A DNA stretch of 64,000 nucleotides from Lepus europaeus (taxonomy: Eukaryota; Chordata; Mammalia; Lagomorpha; Leporidae): positions 31,060,388 through 31,124,387 of the forward strand of contig NC_084828.1 in NCBI RefSeq assembly GCF_033115175.1. The letters are read 5' to 3'. Under the pieces are notes generated by a model. That model was not told the DNA's origin. It ran no database searches and saw nothing but the letters and a program-made list of their open reading frames with translations. Shown here in pieces: positions 49,660 through 61,422 of the stretch. Numbering within the stretch: position 1 is the first letter of the stretch; the number at the start of each line of letters is the position of its first letter. Position numbers and translations under genes: made by a program.

Positions 49660-50120
49660 TAAACCAAATGCAGCCATAGTAATCAAATTATTGATAGTAG
49701 CTTAATAGACAAATGGAATTGAATAGAGCACTTACAAAGATCAAATGCAAAATTACCTAGTAGAGGTTATATTTTACATCAGTGGGGGAAAGAGGAACTA
49801 TTGTTTAAATAGTGGTATGCCAACTGGATAACACTGTCAGAAAAAGTAGACTATCTCTTAAATGAATATAACATAACTGTCAACTACATTAAAGACTGAC
49901 ACTAAAAATGAAACATAAAAGGATAATAAATATATCAGGAGAAAACATGGGTATTTTTATTATCCTGGCAACAGAAAATTCTTTCTAAACATTATGCCAA
50001 AGGCAAAAATTAATTAGCAGGTCAGTAGACTCAATTGTGTTAAAAAAAAAAAAGATACCAATAGAGAGGCTTAAATGACAGTAAACAGAAGCAATGTGTG
50101 TAATACAGGAATAATAATAC
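49660..50120 (+). mobile_element. Old L1 ORF2 fragment
   Basis: TAATAGACAAATGGAATTGA, AACTGGATAACACTGTCAG, AAAATTCTTTCTAAACATTA and TGCCAAAGGCAAAAATTAAT follow L1 ORF2 order in a decayed form. It includes an A11 run at about 50042. Confidence 0.65.
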
Positions 50121-50254
50121 CCCCCGAAACAACAAATTTATGAACAACTACACACAAAAGTGTAAAGGTTATAAATGACTAGTTAACTACATGAGAACTA
50201 CAAACAACCAACTAAAACATTGAAATATAAGCACTAAAAAAATAATGCATAGAA

Positions 50255-50530
50255 AACAATGTGAAGTGGGTTAAGCCACTGCTTGCAGTGGCCACATCCC
50301 TTATCAGAGCACCGGTTGGAGCCCTGGCTACTCAGTTTCTGATGCAGCTTCCTACTGTGCATGCTGGGAGGCAGCGTATGACAGCTCAAGACCCGGATGG
50401 AGTTCTGGGCTCTTGGCTTCAGCTTGGCCCAGGTTGTGTCCATTGTAGGCATTTGAGGAGTGAACCAGCAGATGAAAGCTCACTCTCTCTCTCTCTCTGC
50501 CTTTCAAACAGATGAAAATAAGTGCTAAAA
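50255..50530 (+). mobile_element. Old CSINE, 5' shortened
   Basis: Starts inside the head at GAAGTGGGTTAAGCCACTGC. It has GGAGCCCTGGCTACTCAGTT, GCATGCTGGGAGGCAGCGTA, GTGAACCAGCAGATGAAAGC and CTCTCTCTCTCTCTC, then CCTTTCAAACAGATGAAAAT. Confidence 0.88.
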
Positions 50531-52439
50531 AAAGAGAAAGTGAACTTTTGGTTACCACTTAAAATAGCATGTGTCTGCACATACACACAAAGATGTCCAG
50601 AGATAAACATGAAAATATTAACAGTGCCTAACTCTGGATAATAGATGGATTTGTGTAGATTATTATTTACATGTCATTAAATTTTATTTACATACCATCT
50701 GACAGATGGTATGGCATATTGTAGGCCATCAATTTGTGAACATATAAACACAAATTCCCGATTATAATAAAAATAAAGCATTAAATATCATTAAAACATC
50801 TAGGTTGATAGGAGCAAAAGAATTTCCATCAGAACTGGCACACTGATTTTTGAGGCCCCAAAACCAGTCTGCATAAACTCCTGAACAGGTAGATTTAGCA
50901 TAAAACAATCTTTGAAGGAAGCTACTGTGTGAGTCACCTATCACATCTCAGCTCCAAGAGCACATTTCTATCCTCTATTTTGTCATGATGGGTTTGGGAC
51001 TGGGCAAACTACATCTCCCTGACCCCTTGCTGCCTGTTAGGTTCTGCCAGTAAAAACTGCTACAGGTAAGTGGGAACGCAGAAAGAAACAAGATCTACAT
51101 CTTTGCTTTTGAATGCTAATGTAATCAGTGCTGATCTAACAAAGGCAGTTATTCTAGTCTTCAACTGCTTTCTGAACTTCTAGAGCTATCTCCAAAGCAT
51201 CTCTCAGAATACCACGAGAAGCCAGATGGGAAACCTCAGAGGTTTCAGTAACAGTGAATAAATGCTTCTTTTTTGGAGCTCCCTGTACTGGTAATTTTTT
51301 CCCTTTTGTATTCCTACCACTATAACTAATAGCTGTATCCTGTGATGATGGTCTCTGGGCAACCTTCTAATTTCCTCTGTTGAAATACCTGATGTGGGGG
51401 TCTCCTGATTGGATACACTCTGCTAGCAGTCCTATCTGAACAGCAGACATAATAATTAATGACAAAAATTGAGATATAAATGCTGAAGTCCAATTTGTTC
51501 AGGTTAACACTCTGGAGGGTGTCTGAATGTTAAAGCAATGTCAATACAGAAAGATGCTCATACCAGCAACAGATTGGGGCAATGCCAATGCAATAATGGA
51601 AATGTTTTAACATGTGCTGGACAATACAGTAGCCAGTGTAATACGGTAGTTACATGTGGCTACTCAATATGAATAAGCAAAAATTTTTATTATCATTGGA
51701 CTTAAATTGTTAGTGCTCACTGTATTACACAGCATAGGCCTAGGCTGACTGGATGGCAGGAGAATCTACAAGCAGAACCTCCAATTCAGTTATAGGCACT
51801 AGGGCTAGAAAAACAAGATAGGCATCCTCTCTCTACAGGACTTCAGTCCAGCAATGGAAGACAGACATGTTAAAGAAATTGCTTTGAAAATATTATGCCA
51901 ACAATGTGGAATATGGATTATAGATACTGTTTCAAAGACCGGTTACTCAAGGACAAACGCTGTAGCCTAAATCGAGTGATGAGAACTCTTCAACCACAGT
52001 AGTGAGGAAAGGTATTAAAAAATAAAGTTGAAAATAACTCCTCATTTCTGGATTCTTAATCTTACTAATGGAATATAAGAAAACCAGCTTTGGGGAAAAG
52101 TGATTAGGTTGAATGTACAAAGTCCCAAGTGCTGTGAGACACCCAGATGCCCAGGTGGAACAGACAGCAGGAAATATCTGAGGGTCTAGAATTCACAGAG
52201 GAGGTTGGCCAGACAACACGGACTCATCAGTCACATACACACTAGGAAAGCACAATCATTCAGAAAAGGCAAGGAGAGGGACAAGTGGGGCCAGGGACCA
52301 TATTAAAGGCAATAATAATTAGAGATTTACAAAGAAGGAAACAAGAATGCAGGTGACGGTGAAAGTAGACCGGAGAGGCCTGAGGAGGTCCAAGATCCTG
52401 AAAACCGGAAGTGGGGGTAATAAACAGTAACTGTGAAAA
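50531..52439. other. Mostly unique DNA, some old repeat
   Basis: At 51840-51900 CAATGGAAGACAGACATGTT and at 50990-51110 GTTCTGCCAGTAAAAACTGC resemble very old interspersed repeats, too decayed to name. No exon is supported. Confidence 0.4.
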
Positions 52440-52442
52440 CGG

Positions 52443-52665
52443 CTAACAATTATTGAACATCATTGTGTGGCAGGTCTTTTTAAGTGTTCTACATAGAAGT
52501 CTATATAATCTTTAAAAGGATCCTCTAAGGTAGATGACAAAACTGAAGCACAAAACAAGTTAAATCTCTCACTCAAGTGAATCAACATACAGTAAGTAGC
52601 AGAGCCAGCATATGAGCCCAGGAAGTCTGGCTTCACAGACTGAACTCTCAACCATTCAGAAGAAA
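52443..52665 (-). mobile_element. MIR element
   Basis: The complement of a MIR reads on the plus strand: GGTAGATGACAAAACTGAAG, TAAGTAGCAGAGCCAGCATA, TGAGCCCAGGAAGTCTGGCT. This is the best-preserved MIR in the window. Confidence 0.85.
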
Positions 52666-54734
52666 AAAAGAGACTGAAATATTCGCAGCAGTTTTTGTTG
52701 GAGAACGTGACAAAATGAGCATTATCTATAGCTAAGGAAATGAAATTATAAGCAAAGGTAAGCCCTCTAACTTCTCATGTGACTCCCAATAATGCAAAAA
52801 GCAAATCCCCCATGCTACGTTAGTGAGGCTCAGTTTCTTAAAATTGGAGGAACAACTAAACCAAATGTTCTCAAACCATATTTTTTAATAAGACTTCTGA
52901 AAAACAAACATACCTACGTATTTCTATGTGAAGCTCCTCATATGCTTTGGATGCACAACCCCGGTAAAGAATATGGGTCAAACTCTTGATTACTCAAAAA
53001 GCAAAAGAATAATTTGCTAACAAACTTGTTGTACAGGCTTTTGGCTAGTATACAGTTAAAAAAGTGATTTTCTGGATTAGTTCTGTAAAAGAACATATAC
53101 CCCCCCAAAAAATAATGGCATATTTTTAATTTTAATTTTTGTAAGTTCATTTTACACTGCCTGATTTTAGTTATATTTTCTTTGTAATATTGGGTTCCCA
53201 ATAATGCTCACTCCTGAACATGTCCTCATTGATTACAAAGAAGCTAAGATTACAAGTAGGGAAGAAGTAAATTGAAGGGAGGAACCAATCTCATGACAAG
53301 GTAATGAAAAGATCGTCCATTGTGACAGGAGCTTTCATTAAACAGGAGGTGAAGGAAGGTGGCAAAGGTATGAAATAAGATTTTTAAAAATGTTTGTAGA
53401 AAGCCAAAATAAATTTTGCTACAAAAACATTCATAATCCATGCACTTTTTAAAAATACACATTTTCCAAGAACTGTTTGAAAGTCCCTTGTAACTGATAA
53501 CTGCACATGCAATGAATGTGGGGATTTGAAAATTTGGTGTGTGAGCGCATGAGTCAACTCAATTGTATACAGTTCCCTAAATCATGACTCACTTTTGTTA
53601 ACATCAGTGTTGTGGCACACATTTTCTTCTTCATTCTCATTCCTATCAAAACTTATCGGAAAAAGAAGTGCAGTGTAAAGTATAGGGAGAAAAGAGTGAG
53701 AGAGAGAGAGAGAGAGAGAAGGATGTGTAAAACAGGTGGTGATTTTCATTAAACCAATGGTCTCTCTTGTCCTCATCTAAGAAAGGCCACCATGATTTAC
53801 ATTAATATGCTACATAAGGTTATCTAAACAAGGAAAAATCTCTAGGTTGTGGATGGAGTGGAGAACAGACAAAGGTCATGGGGCAGTTTAGAATAAACAC
53901 ACTAGCAAACATATTCACGGTATAATGTAAGCAGAAACTGAAGTCAACACATGAACAAGAACTAAGAGTCAACATGAACTATTTTCATCCATTCAACAAA
54001 GATATGTTCAATGAAAATACAGAACTGACTACATGCATTGTGATCAATGTTTAACTAGGATTGCTAAAATTTTAATATAGTTTTTAGAATAAATGAGTTT
54101 AAAAAAAGACAGATGTAAGAGCAGAACTAGAGAACTGGCACTGTGTCTGGAAACTAAAGCAAAGATGCTAACAATCACATTGTCATTCTGGAAGGCCAGT
54201 TTATAACCTACTAGGCTGTCACATACTGCACTGCTCTTGTACCCAGAGGAGATACTTTTCCCCACTTGATGCCTGTAGAGAGTACTGAACTCTATGTTTT
54301 TCTTCTACAGTAATTTAATCTGTAATGATGCACAGTAAGAAAGTTACTTTTTCACTTCAAACAAGGACTTTATGACTTCTCTTTGGTATGTTGGCATCAG
54401 TGCTTTGGGGCTATTATTAAAGAAAATATGGGTAACTTGAACACAAACAGCACTGTAACACCATGACAGAACAAGATGACCACTAAGCAACTAACAGGCA
54501 AGCAGTCTATACCAGCCTTGTAGAGTATGAATATGAGTAACATCCCAGGGGAGACAGAGTTGGACACTGCAAGATTTCATCAAACTACTCCAAACAGCAC
54601 CAAATTTAAACTGGAATTTTCCATTTAATATTTGCAGACTGTGGTTGAACTAAGGACACTGAAATCGTTGAAAGTAAAAACATGGAAAGCAGAAATGTGG
54701 ATGGAAGTGAAGAGGCTAGTCTGCTGATACAAAT
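52666..54734. other. Unique AT-rich DNA with a (GA)n run
   Basis: A (GA)n microsatellite of about 12 units lies at 53697-53720. Otherwise no repeat or gene is recognised. Open frames of 60-90 codons here are low-complexity. Confidence 0.5.
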
Positions 54735-54985
54735 TGTGTTTCCCCAAATTCAGATGCTGAAACTAACTCCCACATGACTGTCTTTGTAAATAGTGTCTTT
54801 AAAGAGGTAATTAAAGGTAAATGAAGTCGTAGTGGCCTACAGCCAAGAAAAGAAGGTTTAGGGGGGAACCAATTCTGCTAGCACCTTAATCCTATTCTGC
54901 TATCCAGAACTGTGAGAAAACAAATGTCTGTTCTTAAAGATGCCAAATCTACAATATTTTGTTATGGTATCACTAGTAAACTCAT
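54735..54985 (+). repeat. Ancient interspersed repeat, second copy
   Basis: TTCCCCAAATTCAGATGCTG, ATCCAGAACTGTGAGAAAAC and ATATTTTGTTATGGTATCAC. The last motif and the order match the element split by L1 at 15110-16465. The family is not asserted. Confidence 0.55.
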
Positions 54986-55011
54986 GTGCACACTTTAGGT
55001 AAAATTATAAT

Positions 55012-55330
55012 GAGTGGGGCAGGGAGTGGCATAGTGGGTTTGGACTTCACTGGGGACCTGCATATCCCAATCAGAGTGCTGGTTCTAATCTTCACTCCCT
55101 TGCTTCCTACTACCCTCTTCCTGTTAATGCATTCTGGGAGGCAGTGAATGATGGTTCAACTACTTGGGTATCTGCCTCTCCACTCCAGATGGACGTCCTG
55201 GCTAGTGGCTTCAGTCAGGCCCAGCCCTGGCTCTTGTGAACATTTGGAGAGTGAATCAACAGATGGATAATCTCTGACTCTATGTCTCTGCCTTTCTAGT
55301 AGAGGAAAATAACTCAAACATTTTAAAAAT
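55012..55330 (+). mobile_element. Old CSINE
   Basis: GGGGCAGGGAGTGGCATAGT, TTCCTGTTAATGCATTCTGG, GGAGGCAGTGAATGATGGTT, TCAGGCCCAGCCCTGGCTCT and GAGTGAATCAACAGATGGAT, with a weak pyrimidine part and AAAATAACTCAAACATTTTA. Confidence 0.85.
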
Positions 55331-55332
55331 GG

Positions 55333-55492
55333 CAAGACCTAGAGGACACTCCTGGCTCCTGGGTTCGGATTGGCGCAGCTCCGGCCATTGCTGCCAATTG
55401 GGGAGTGAACCAGCGGTTGGAAGACCTCTCCCTCCCTCCTCCCCCACCTCTCCTCTCTGTGTAACTCTTTCAAATAAATAAATCTTTCAAAA
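55333..55492 (+). mobile_element. CSINE 3' fragment directly after another CSINE
   Basis: Picks up in mid-element at CTCCTGGCTCCTGGGTTCGG, then GTGAACCAGCGGTTGGAAGA, CCTCCCCCACCTCTCC and TCAAATAAATAAATCTTTCA. It is less diverged than the copy it follows. Confidence 0.88.
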
Positions 55493-55820
55493 AATAGGGG
55501 TATTACCACTTATTTTTCCACATTATATCTCTACTGTCCCAAACATCCCAAGTCACTGCACTTTCAGTAAGACCCAGGGTTGATATCAAGTGTTAATCAT
55601 AAGACAAGGTAACTGAATTTCTGAACAAGCAGATACAGGAGAAAACCAGTATTATGCTCAAATATATCTACAACTAAACCAAAAACAAATATGGTCATTT
55701 CCTTGCCATTTTAAGTGAGAGAAATATGGAAAAGCTTCCAAAAACAAAGGATGTGAAATGAATGGAAATTAATCAACATGTTTATGGTGCACAAAATGGT
55801 ATCAACAGTTTTATTTAGTG

Positions 55821-55995
55821 CAGTGGTTCTCAAACTTCTGCAGACATGAGAATCATCTGAGGGACCTTTTAAAACAATCCATCTGACAAGTTTCTGATTG
55901 TGTAGGTCTGAAGCAGGGCTCAGGGATTTTTAGTTCTATCTGATTCCAGAATGCTGCTGAAGCAGCTGCTCTGGAGACCACACTTGGAGAACTAG
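55821..55995 (+). mobile_element. MER5A-like DNA transposon (hAT-Charlie)
   Basis: The terminal motif CAGTGGTTCTCAAACTTCTG at the start and CACACTTGGAGAACTAGTT at the end are the inverted terminal repeats. Between them AGAATCATCTGAGGGACC and TTTCTGATTGTGTAGGTCTG follow the MER5A order. It is a short non-autonomous element with no coding capacity. Confidence 0.88.
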
Positions 55996-56428
55996 TTAAT
56001 GTTGTAGGAGAATCACTGCATTTTAATGAATGTGAGAAGTATTAGAAGAGCCCCACAGGTTCATGTATGGCCACCAGGCTCCCTAAACCATTGCTGATAA
56101 TCAGCTCCCTGAGGACTTATGCTGAATTTATTTGAACTCTAACCCAAATTATTTCAAAATGCAATTGGGTGCAGAATAGGGAAGGGAGGAGAAAAGGAAC
56201 CTAATTTGAGTATTCATATTTCAAAAATCCAAAATATTCCAAAATCTGAAATTTTTTGAGCAGCAATGAAATATCCCAGTGGAAAATTCCACCCATGAAA
56301 CTTTGTTTCAAGTACAATATTAAACTTTGCATATAAGGTGAATAAGAAACAAATAAATTTTGTGTTTAGACTTGGGTCTCATCTGTCAGACAATTCATTA
56401 TTTATATGAAAAAAAGAAAACAAAACAC

Positions 56429-56720
56429 CAGGGCTAGTGCTGTGGCAGTGCCAGTATCCTATATGGGTGCAGGTTTGAGACCTGGCTGCTCCACTTCTGA
56501 TCCCTGGGAAAACAGTAGAAGATGGCCAAGTACTTGGGCCCCTTTACCCACATGGGGGAAATGGCAGAAGTTCCTGGTTCCTGGCTTCGGCCTGGCCCAA
56601 CCATGGCTGCTGTGGCCATTTGAGGAGTGAACCAGCTAATGGAAGATCAATCCATCAATCTCTCTCCTTCTTTCTCACTCTCTCTGCCTTTCAAGGAAAA
56701 AACAAAAACAAAAAACCCAA
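56429..56720 (+). mobile_element. CSINE with internal shortening
   Basis: GGGCTAGTGCTGTGGCAGTG jumps straight to CCAGTATCCTATATGGGTGC, losing the usual GGGTTAAGCCACTGC piece. Then AACAGTAGAAGATGGCCAAG, GAGTGAACCAGCTAATGGAA and CT-rich sequence, ending AAAAACAAAAACAAAAAACC. Confidence 0.88.
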
Positions 56721-58279
56721 AGCACTTCTTCTGGTCCCAAGTATTTTGGATAAGACACTTAACCTGCAATATGTAGTGAAAACTAGAGTTACTGAAACTA
56801 AAGTGAAACCTGTCATAAACAACAGTTCTGTGAGTTTCTAATTCTTAAATTAATAGTTACAAATTATATTTAACCCAGTTAATTATGTAAAGAAATTTTA
56901 CTCACCTAGTCTTAATACTACTTTGAAACCCAGTATAAAAACAAGTTGTTTCCCCAGGTCTTAAAAAGATCACTTCTCTAAATGAGTTCAGACTAATTAT
57001 TAGGAATGAACAAGCTGGCTTTTAAGTAAATTCAATAACAATACATACCTTTATCGCAAAAGCCACATGATTCCTTGGATGTAACTTTTCAAAGGAGTAA
57101 TTTCATATGGTATCTGAGAACTTTCTGTCTCAGTAGTCAATTATACACACAACACAATTTTACACTTATGGTAAAATATCATAAAACAATGAAGTTACTT
57201 TACAAAAGCTGTAATGATACATATGATATTTCTAAACTTTAAACAGGAATTGAAACCCCTTGTAGAATTCTTCTCAGTAGGGAACTTAAAACCTAAAACC
57301 CAAACATCTTGATGGCTATAATATGAAACTTTTAACTTTACAACGGGAAAACGACCAAGTCCTTTTCACAAATATCTTAGCAGTACATCAATACCTTTAT
57401 AAAGAACATCATATAATAGCTGGACATTTTTTGTTCTTCTTCCATCCTGGAACTTTGTAAGAGGCACTAATAGAGAGCACTAGGTTTTGGCAATGCTGTA
57501 GCAAGCATATACAAAATATAGTGACATATTTTACTATGCTAACAAAGTATCATTTATAAAGAAATTGTTATAAATCAAAAATAGGTTAACATTACTTTTA
57601 AATCATTGATTTTGATTTTCAGTCACAATATTAACTTCATTAAAGAGCACTCTTCATCTACAAAATGTTCTATAGTTGTTTCCTTTGTGTAACAGAAATA
57701 GAAGCAATTAAGATACTCATAATTTCTAATTAAACAATATCAACTTCATTTCACAGCACTGATTACTAATGAACATTTTCAATTAAAGTGGTATATAATT
57801 TACAAAAATAGAATGATTATATAATGCAAAACATTGTCTTCCATGTCACAGGAAGAATATATATGTGTGTATGATTTAGTGTGTATACATATTTCATTGA
57901 AGTTTCACAAAAAGCCATTATTCAAGTACTTTTTCAGGTTTCACCTGAAGTAATCATCTTGCTATATTACTTGTGAATACATTAAAAAAAAAAAAAAGGT
58001 CAACCTAAGAAAAGGTTAAAAGTTTCAGTGTAGCTTGACTTAAAAATCATCTGCTTATTTCAATGAAATATAGCTGAATTCAAAACAGATTTAAGTGCCA
58101 TACCAAGTTTAACAACTTAGTAATAATACATATACTTAAATGTCAAATACTCAGTAAATTTCCTATGTGCTGTCATAAGAGACAAATTAATCTATTCATC
58201 ACCCGTCTTAATCCCCAAAATTCATTCATATATTATGACTAAAATAAAACACTAATATGCAATATACCTGCTTACAAAC
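56721..58279. other. Unique DNA beyond the poly(A) signals of the minus-strand gene
   Basis: Repeat-free AT-rich sequence lying 3' of the minus-strand gene. It could contain a longer alternative 3' UTR, but I see no way to show that from sequence alone. An A14 run lies at about 57984. Confidence 0.45.
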
Positions 58280-58302
58280 ACATAGGTAGCCATAAATAAA
58301 AC

Positions 58303-58308
58303 TTTATT
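58303..58308 (-). terminator. Distal poly(A) signal
   Basis: TTTATT on the plus strand, AATAAA on the minus (context AAGAATAAAGTTTTATTTAT). TATGTGTTTGT follows about 25-35 bases downstream on the minus strand, like a GU-rich cleavage element. Confidence 0.6.
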
Positions 58309-58544
58309 CTTTAATTTCATTTACAAGCTACCAAATATGTATCGTACACAGTGCTGAACACTTAAATGGCTGTAATCGTGGAAGGATCCAGACTGAATGA
58401 AAAGCTGTTGATAAAGATAAAAGCAAAGTAACACTGTACCAGAAGGTGGCAAAAGCATAGTTTTGCCTTCATAAAATCAATTAGATTCGTAATTACACAT
58501 CAGTTGTGGTTAAAACAAAGTCTGAGTGCCATGCGATTCTCAGC

Positions 58545-58550
58545 TTTATT
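58545..58550 (-). terminator. Proximal poly(A) signal
   Basis: Minus-strand AATAAA in GACAATAAAGCTGAG, about 160 bases after the stop codon. No obvious GU-rich element follows closely, so the distal signal may be the main one. Confidence 0.45.
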
Positions 58551-58710
58551 GTCTATCATCTGGCTAAAGTCTGTATACTCATCTTGTCTCTTGCGGTTAT
58601 TAAAATAAAAAAGTTAAAAACTATAGCAGCAACAAGCAAACCCTGTGACAGGAAGGCAAGGGTTAAGAACTAAAAAAGTTTATACAGTGTATTGAAGGAA
58701 AGTGTGCAGT

Positions 58711-58883
58711 TTATCTTCCATCAGCAGGAGTTCGACTGAGGGACAACATGATTCGGGCAAATCGCTCGCAGAGTTCATGCGTGGAATATGCAGGTAACTT
58801 GGGCGGCTCGTGGAAACCTTTAATTTCCGTTGAACAATCAAGCAATTTGGGCAGAAAATCCGTCAGCTTTTCTTGGAGGTTTG
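58711..58883 (-). CDS. Terminal coding exon of an unidentified gene
   Basis: Last of four linked exons. The acceptor is TTTTTGCAG just before 58883. The exon begins CA AAC CTC, whose first codon is completed by the T ending the previous exon (TCA, Ser). It encodes [16 protein letters not shown], then [20 protein letters not shown], and ends [11 protein letters not shown] with TAA at 58711-58713. The first part is amphipathic helix, followed by a proline-rich turn and another helix ending at an Arg C-terminus. The frame is clean and spans 57 codons plus stop. CpG-containing codons are retained, in line with purifying selection. I do not recognise the family with confidence. Confidence 0.85.
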
Positions 58884-59202
58884 CTGCAAAAACAAATGAC
58901 TAAATGTAACTAACGACAGAAACTATCAGATGAATGTCTTCATCAATTTGATTTATTCACTTGTAGGGGTTAGCTGATATTTCCTTTCCAAGAAAGGAAA
59001 ACAAATGCCATTTGGGGGACTCAGTGAAAATATGAATGGCAATGGTAATGTGCACTGTTCAGCTGGAAAATAAGAAAAACATTAACAATGGTAAATGTGG
59101 AAATAATACAGAAAATGTAAAAATAGTAAGAATGCATAATACCTATTTTAACTGCTTTTAATATCTAGAACTCAGGTGCCCACCAGCATTTTTTAAACTT
59201 AC

Positions 59203-59398
59203 ATTCCATTTCTTGTCCAAGGTAGGAACACCATCGATTCCTCATATCTTCCACAGCGAGGATATCCTTCTCTTCCATTTCATCCACCAATAATAAGGGC
59301 AAAAATGGGACAATAAACTCATTCATGATGGTCAGACCATGGTTTACTTCTCGATCCTCTCCAGATTCAAACAGTTCTGCAGCTTGCTCATTTAGTTT
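59203..59398 (-). CDS. Penultimate coding exon of the same gene
   Basis: 196 bases (phase 0 in, phase 1 out). The acceptor is CATTGCACTAAG just before 59398 and the donor is a consensus GTAAGT at 59202-59197. It encodes [20 protein letters not shown], then [20 protein letters not shown] and [20 protein letters not shown]. The pattern of alternating acidic and leucine-rich helices, with a hydrophobic [11 protein letters not shown] core, looks like an armadillo/HEAT-type or other all-alpha repeat. A longer open frame (59165-59530) reads through both splice sites and should not be taken as the protein. Confidence 0.88.
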
Positions 59399-59754
59399 CT
59401 TAGTGCAATGAGAAAAAAGAATGTTTTGTTTTATAATTATATAAAAACTTCTACCTGCAAGTCTTAATACTGAAAAGAATGTAGTAAGTTTGCAAAGAGT
59501 ATCAGGACAAATAGTGGTCAGTAAAAGCAATCTCAGTCTAATCTAGCACTCAGATACTCTTAGACAAAGATTTGCATACAGCAACAATAGAAACAAAAGC
59601 AAAAATGGTGACAGTGTTGTGTTTTTAAATTTCATGTTTGACTGAGATTAGTTTGATCAGCATTACAAGGGCTTGGCCATTTTAACTGCCCAGATATTAA
59701 TTAACTTCCTTCAATTCGGAAATTTATAAGATGTGTGTGTGTGTGTATCTGACT

Positions 59755-59890
59755 TATTTTATTTATTTAAAAGGCAGAGTTACTGAGAGCAGGAGAAACA
59801 GAGTGCTCTTCCATTTTCTGGTATAGTCCCCAAGTGTTCCCAAAGGCTAGGGCTGGGCAAGGCTGAAGCCAGGAGCCAGGAGCTACAATA
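59755..59890 (-). mobile_element. CSINE fragment in an intron
   Basis: TTATTTATTTAAAAGGCAGA, GGGCTGGGCAAGGCTGAAGC and CAGGAGCCAGGAGCTACA, the complement of the 3' part of a CSINE with the middle missing. It lies in the 1.8-kb intron 59399-61179, preceded by a short (GT)n run at about 59733. Confidence 0.8.
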
Positions 59891-60039
59891 TAAATAGAGT
59901 GATGTTAATAGTTTGCTGAGAATGGAATCTGATTTGAAAAAAAATCTCAAGATGGAATGTGTGATGAAATCCATGAAGGTGGCTCACTCAGGGATCATGA
60001 ATAAAGTTTCCCAGGCCTCTGTGGTTAAGTAAATTGTGG

Positions 60040-60330
60040 CAAAAATATTGTTCAATGTGAATTAATGCTGTAACTAGTACTCAAACAGCATTTTACACTT
60101 TTATGTTCTGTGTGGGTGCAAACTGTTGAAATCTTTACTTAGCATATACTAAATTGATCTTCTGTATATAAAGATAATTGAAAATGAATCTTGATGTGAA
60201 TGGAATGGGAGAGGGAACAGGAGTTGGGAGGGTTGTGGGAGGGAGGAAAGTTACAGGGGGAAAAAGCCATTGTAATCCATAAGCTGTACTTCGGAAATTT
60301 ATATTTGCTAAATAAAAGTTAAAAAAAAGA
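60040..60330 (+). mobile_element. 5'-truncated L1 3' end in an intron
   Basis: GTGTGGGTGCAAACTGTTGA, the G-rich tract at 60206-60263, AGCCATTGTAATCCATAAGC and TAAATAAAAGTTAAAAAAAA. It is antisense to the gene, so its poly(A) signal does not act on the gene transcript. Confidence 0.92.
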
Positions 60331-60338
60331 AATGTTTA

Positions 60339-60724
60339 AAACTTATTAATGGCAGGCGCCGCAGCTCACTAGGCTAATCCTCTGCCTTGCGGCGCCAGCA
60401 CACCGGGTTCTAGTCCCGGTCAGGGCACCGGATTCTGTCCTGGTTGCCCCTCTTCCAGGCCAGCTCTCTGCTGTGGCCAGGGAGTGCAGTGGAGGATGGC
60501 CCAAGTGCTTGGGCCCGGCACCCCATGGGAGACCAGGAGAAGTACCTGGCTCCTGCCATCAGATCAGCACGGTGCGCTGGCTGCCGCGCGCCAGCCGCGG
60601 CGGCCATTGGAGGGTGAACCAACGGCAAAAGGAAGACCTTTCTCTCTGTCTCTCTCTCTCTCACTGTCCACTCTGCCTGTCAAAAAAATAAAAATAAAAA
60701 AATAAAATAAAAAAAAACTTATTA
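60339..60724 (+). mobile_element. Young CSINE in an intron, with target-site duplication
   Basis: GGCAGGCGCCGCAGCTCACT, GGGTTCTAGTCCCGGTCAGG, CTCTCTCTCTCTC and an A-rich AAAATAAAAATAAAAAAATA tail. AAAACTTATTAAT occurs before it and AAAAACTTATTAAT after it. It is antisense to the gene. Confidence 0.95.
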
Positions 60725-61179
60725 ATAATAGTAGTATTTTGGCAAATAGTAAATATATTTGAGAGACATTATATTATTTACTATCAGGAATATCTCCAAA
60801 TTTATTTGTTTTCAAGAATATTTCCAAATGCTCTATGCCACTCTTCCTCCCCCACTAAAATAGGCATGGTAACATGACAGAAATGTAAAAAATGTGACCC
60901 CTTCTTATGAACATTTCTAGTTTATGAGCTGCAACACTTAGGATCCATAAAAAAGAAGAGAAAAAGGCATTTTGCCATCTCAAGGTTACAGACCCAATTT
61001 AGACACATCACCATGCTGTTTACCCATCGCAATTATTTTAATTATTTATATAAGGGTGAACAAATTTCATGTATTTTATATATACAGATCTACAAGCATA
61101 ATCGGTCACATAGATTAGCTGGAAGAACCTTCCCAATGTAAGAGAAAATGCCAAACGTATTTTGCATGCATTAACTTAC

Positions 61180-61263
61180 TAGTAAACATTCTCTTCTATA
61201 ATGTGATATCAATTCTTCATCATGTCCTCTATACAGGCCTTTGGATAATAGTTCCTTGTTATT
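61180..61263 (-). CDS. Coding exon of the same gene, 84 bases
   Basis: Exactly 28 codons, phase 0 to phase 0. The acceptor is CTGTGCTTATCAG with a long pyrimidine-rich run before it, and the donor is GTAAGT at 61179-61174. It encodes [20 protein letters not shown] followed by HYRRECLL. Upstream of the acceptor the same frame stays open for a dozen codons, but only the 61263 start keeps phase with the exon at 61423-61574. Being a multiple of three and small, it could be skipped without a frameshift. Confidence 0.85.
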
Positions 61264-61422
61264 CTGATAAGCACAGATGAGGAACAGCAACGAATCTATG
61301 TAACTTACAAATTAAAAAAAAATACAGTATTACTATTTCATCTTTATAAAAAAGTCAACTAATTTATAAAATATTTTAAGTGTACACATACATTTTAGAC
61401 ATCTAAAACATAATTAAGTCAC

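Larger units (their letters stand above)
58280..58710 (-). other. 3' UTR of the minus-strand gene (inferred)
   Basis: Follows the stop codon at 58711-58713. It contains two minus-strand AATAAA signals and no interspersed repeat. The left boundary is inferred from the distal signal and a GU-rich stretch just beyond it. Confidence 0.6.

Noticed and set aside
59165-59530. 121-codon minus-strand open frame as a single gene
   Set aside because: It reads past a consensus acceptor (59398) and donor (59202). Only the 59203-59398 part belongs to the protein.
61264-61302. Longer version of the 84-base exon using the AG at about 61302 or 61290
   Set aside because: Those acceptors break phase with the upstream exon. 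The AG before 61263, behind a long pyrimidine run, keeps the frame.
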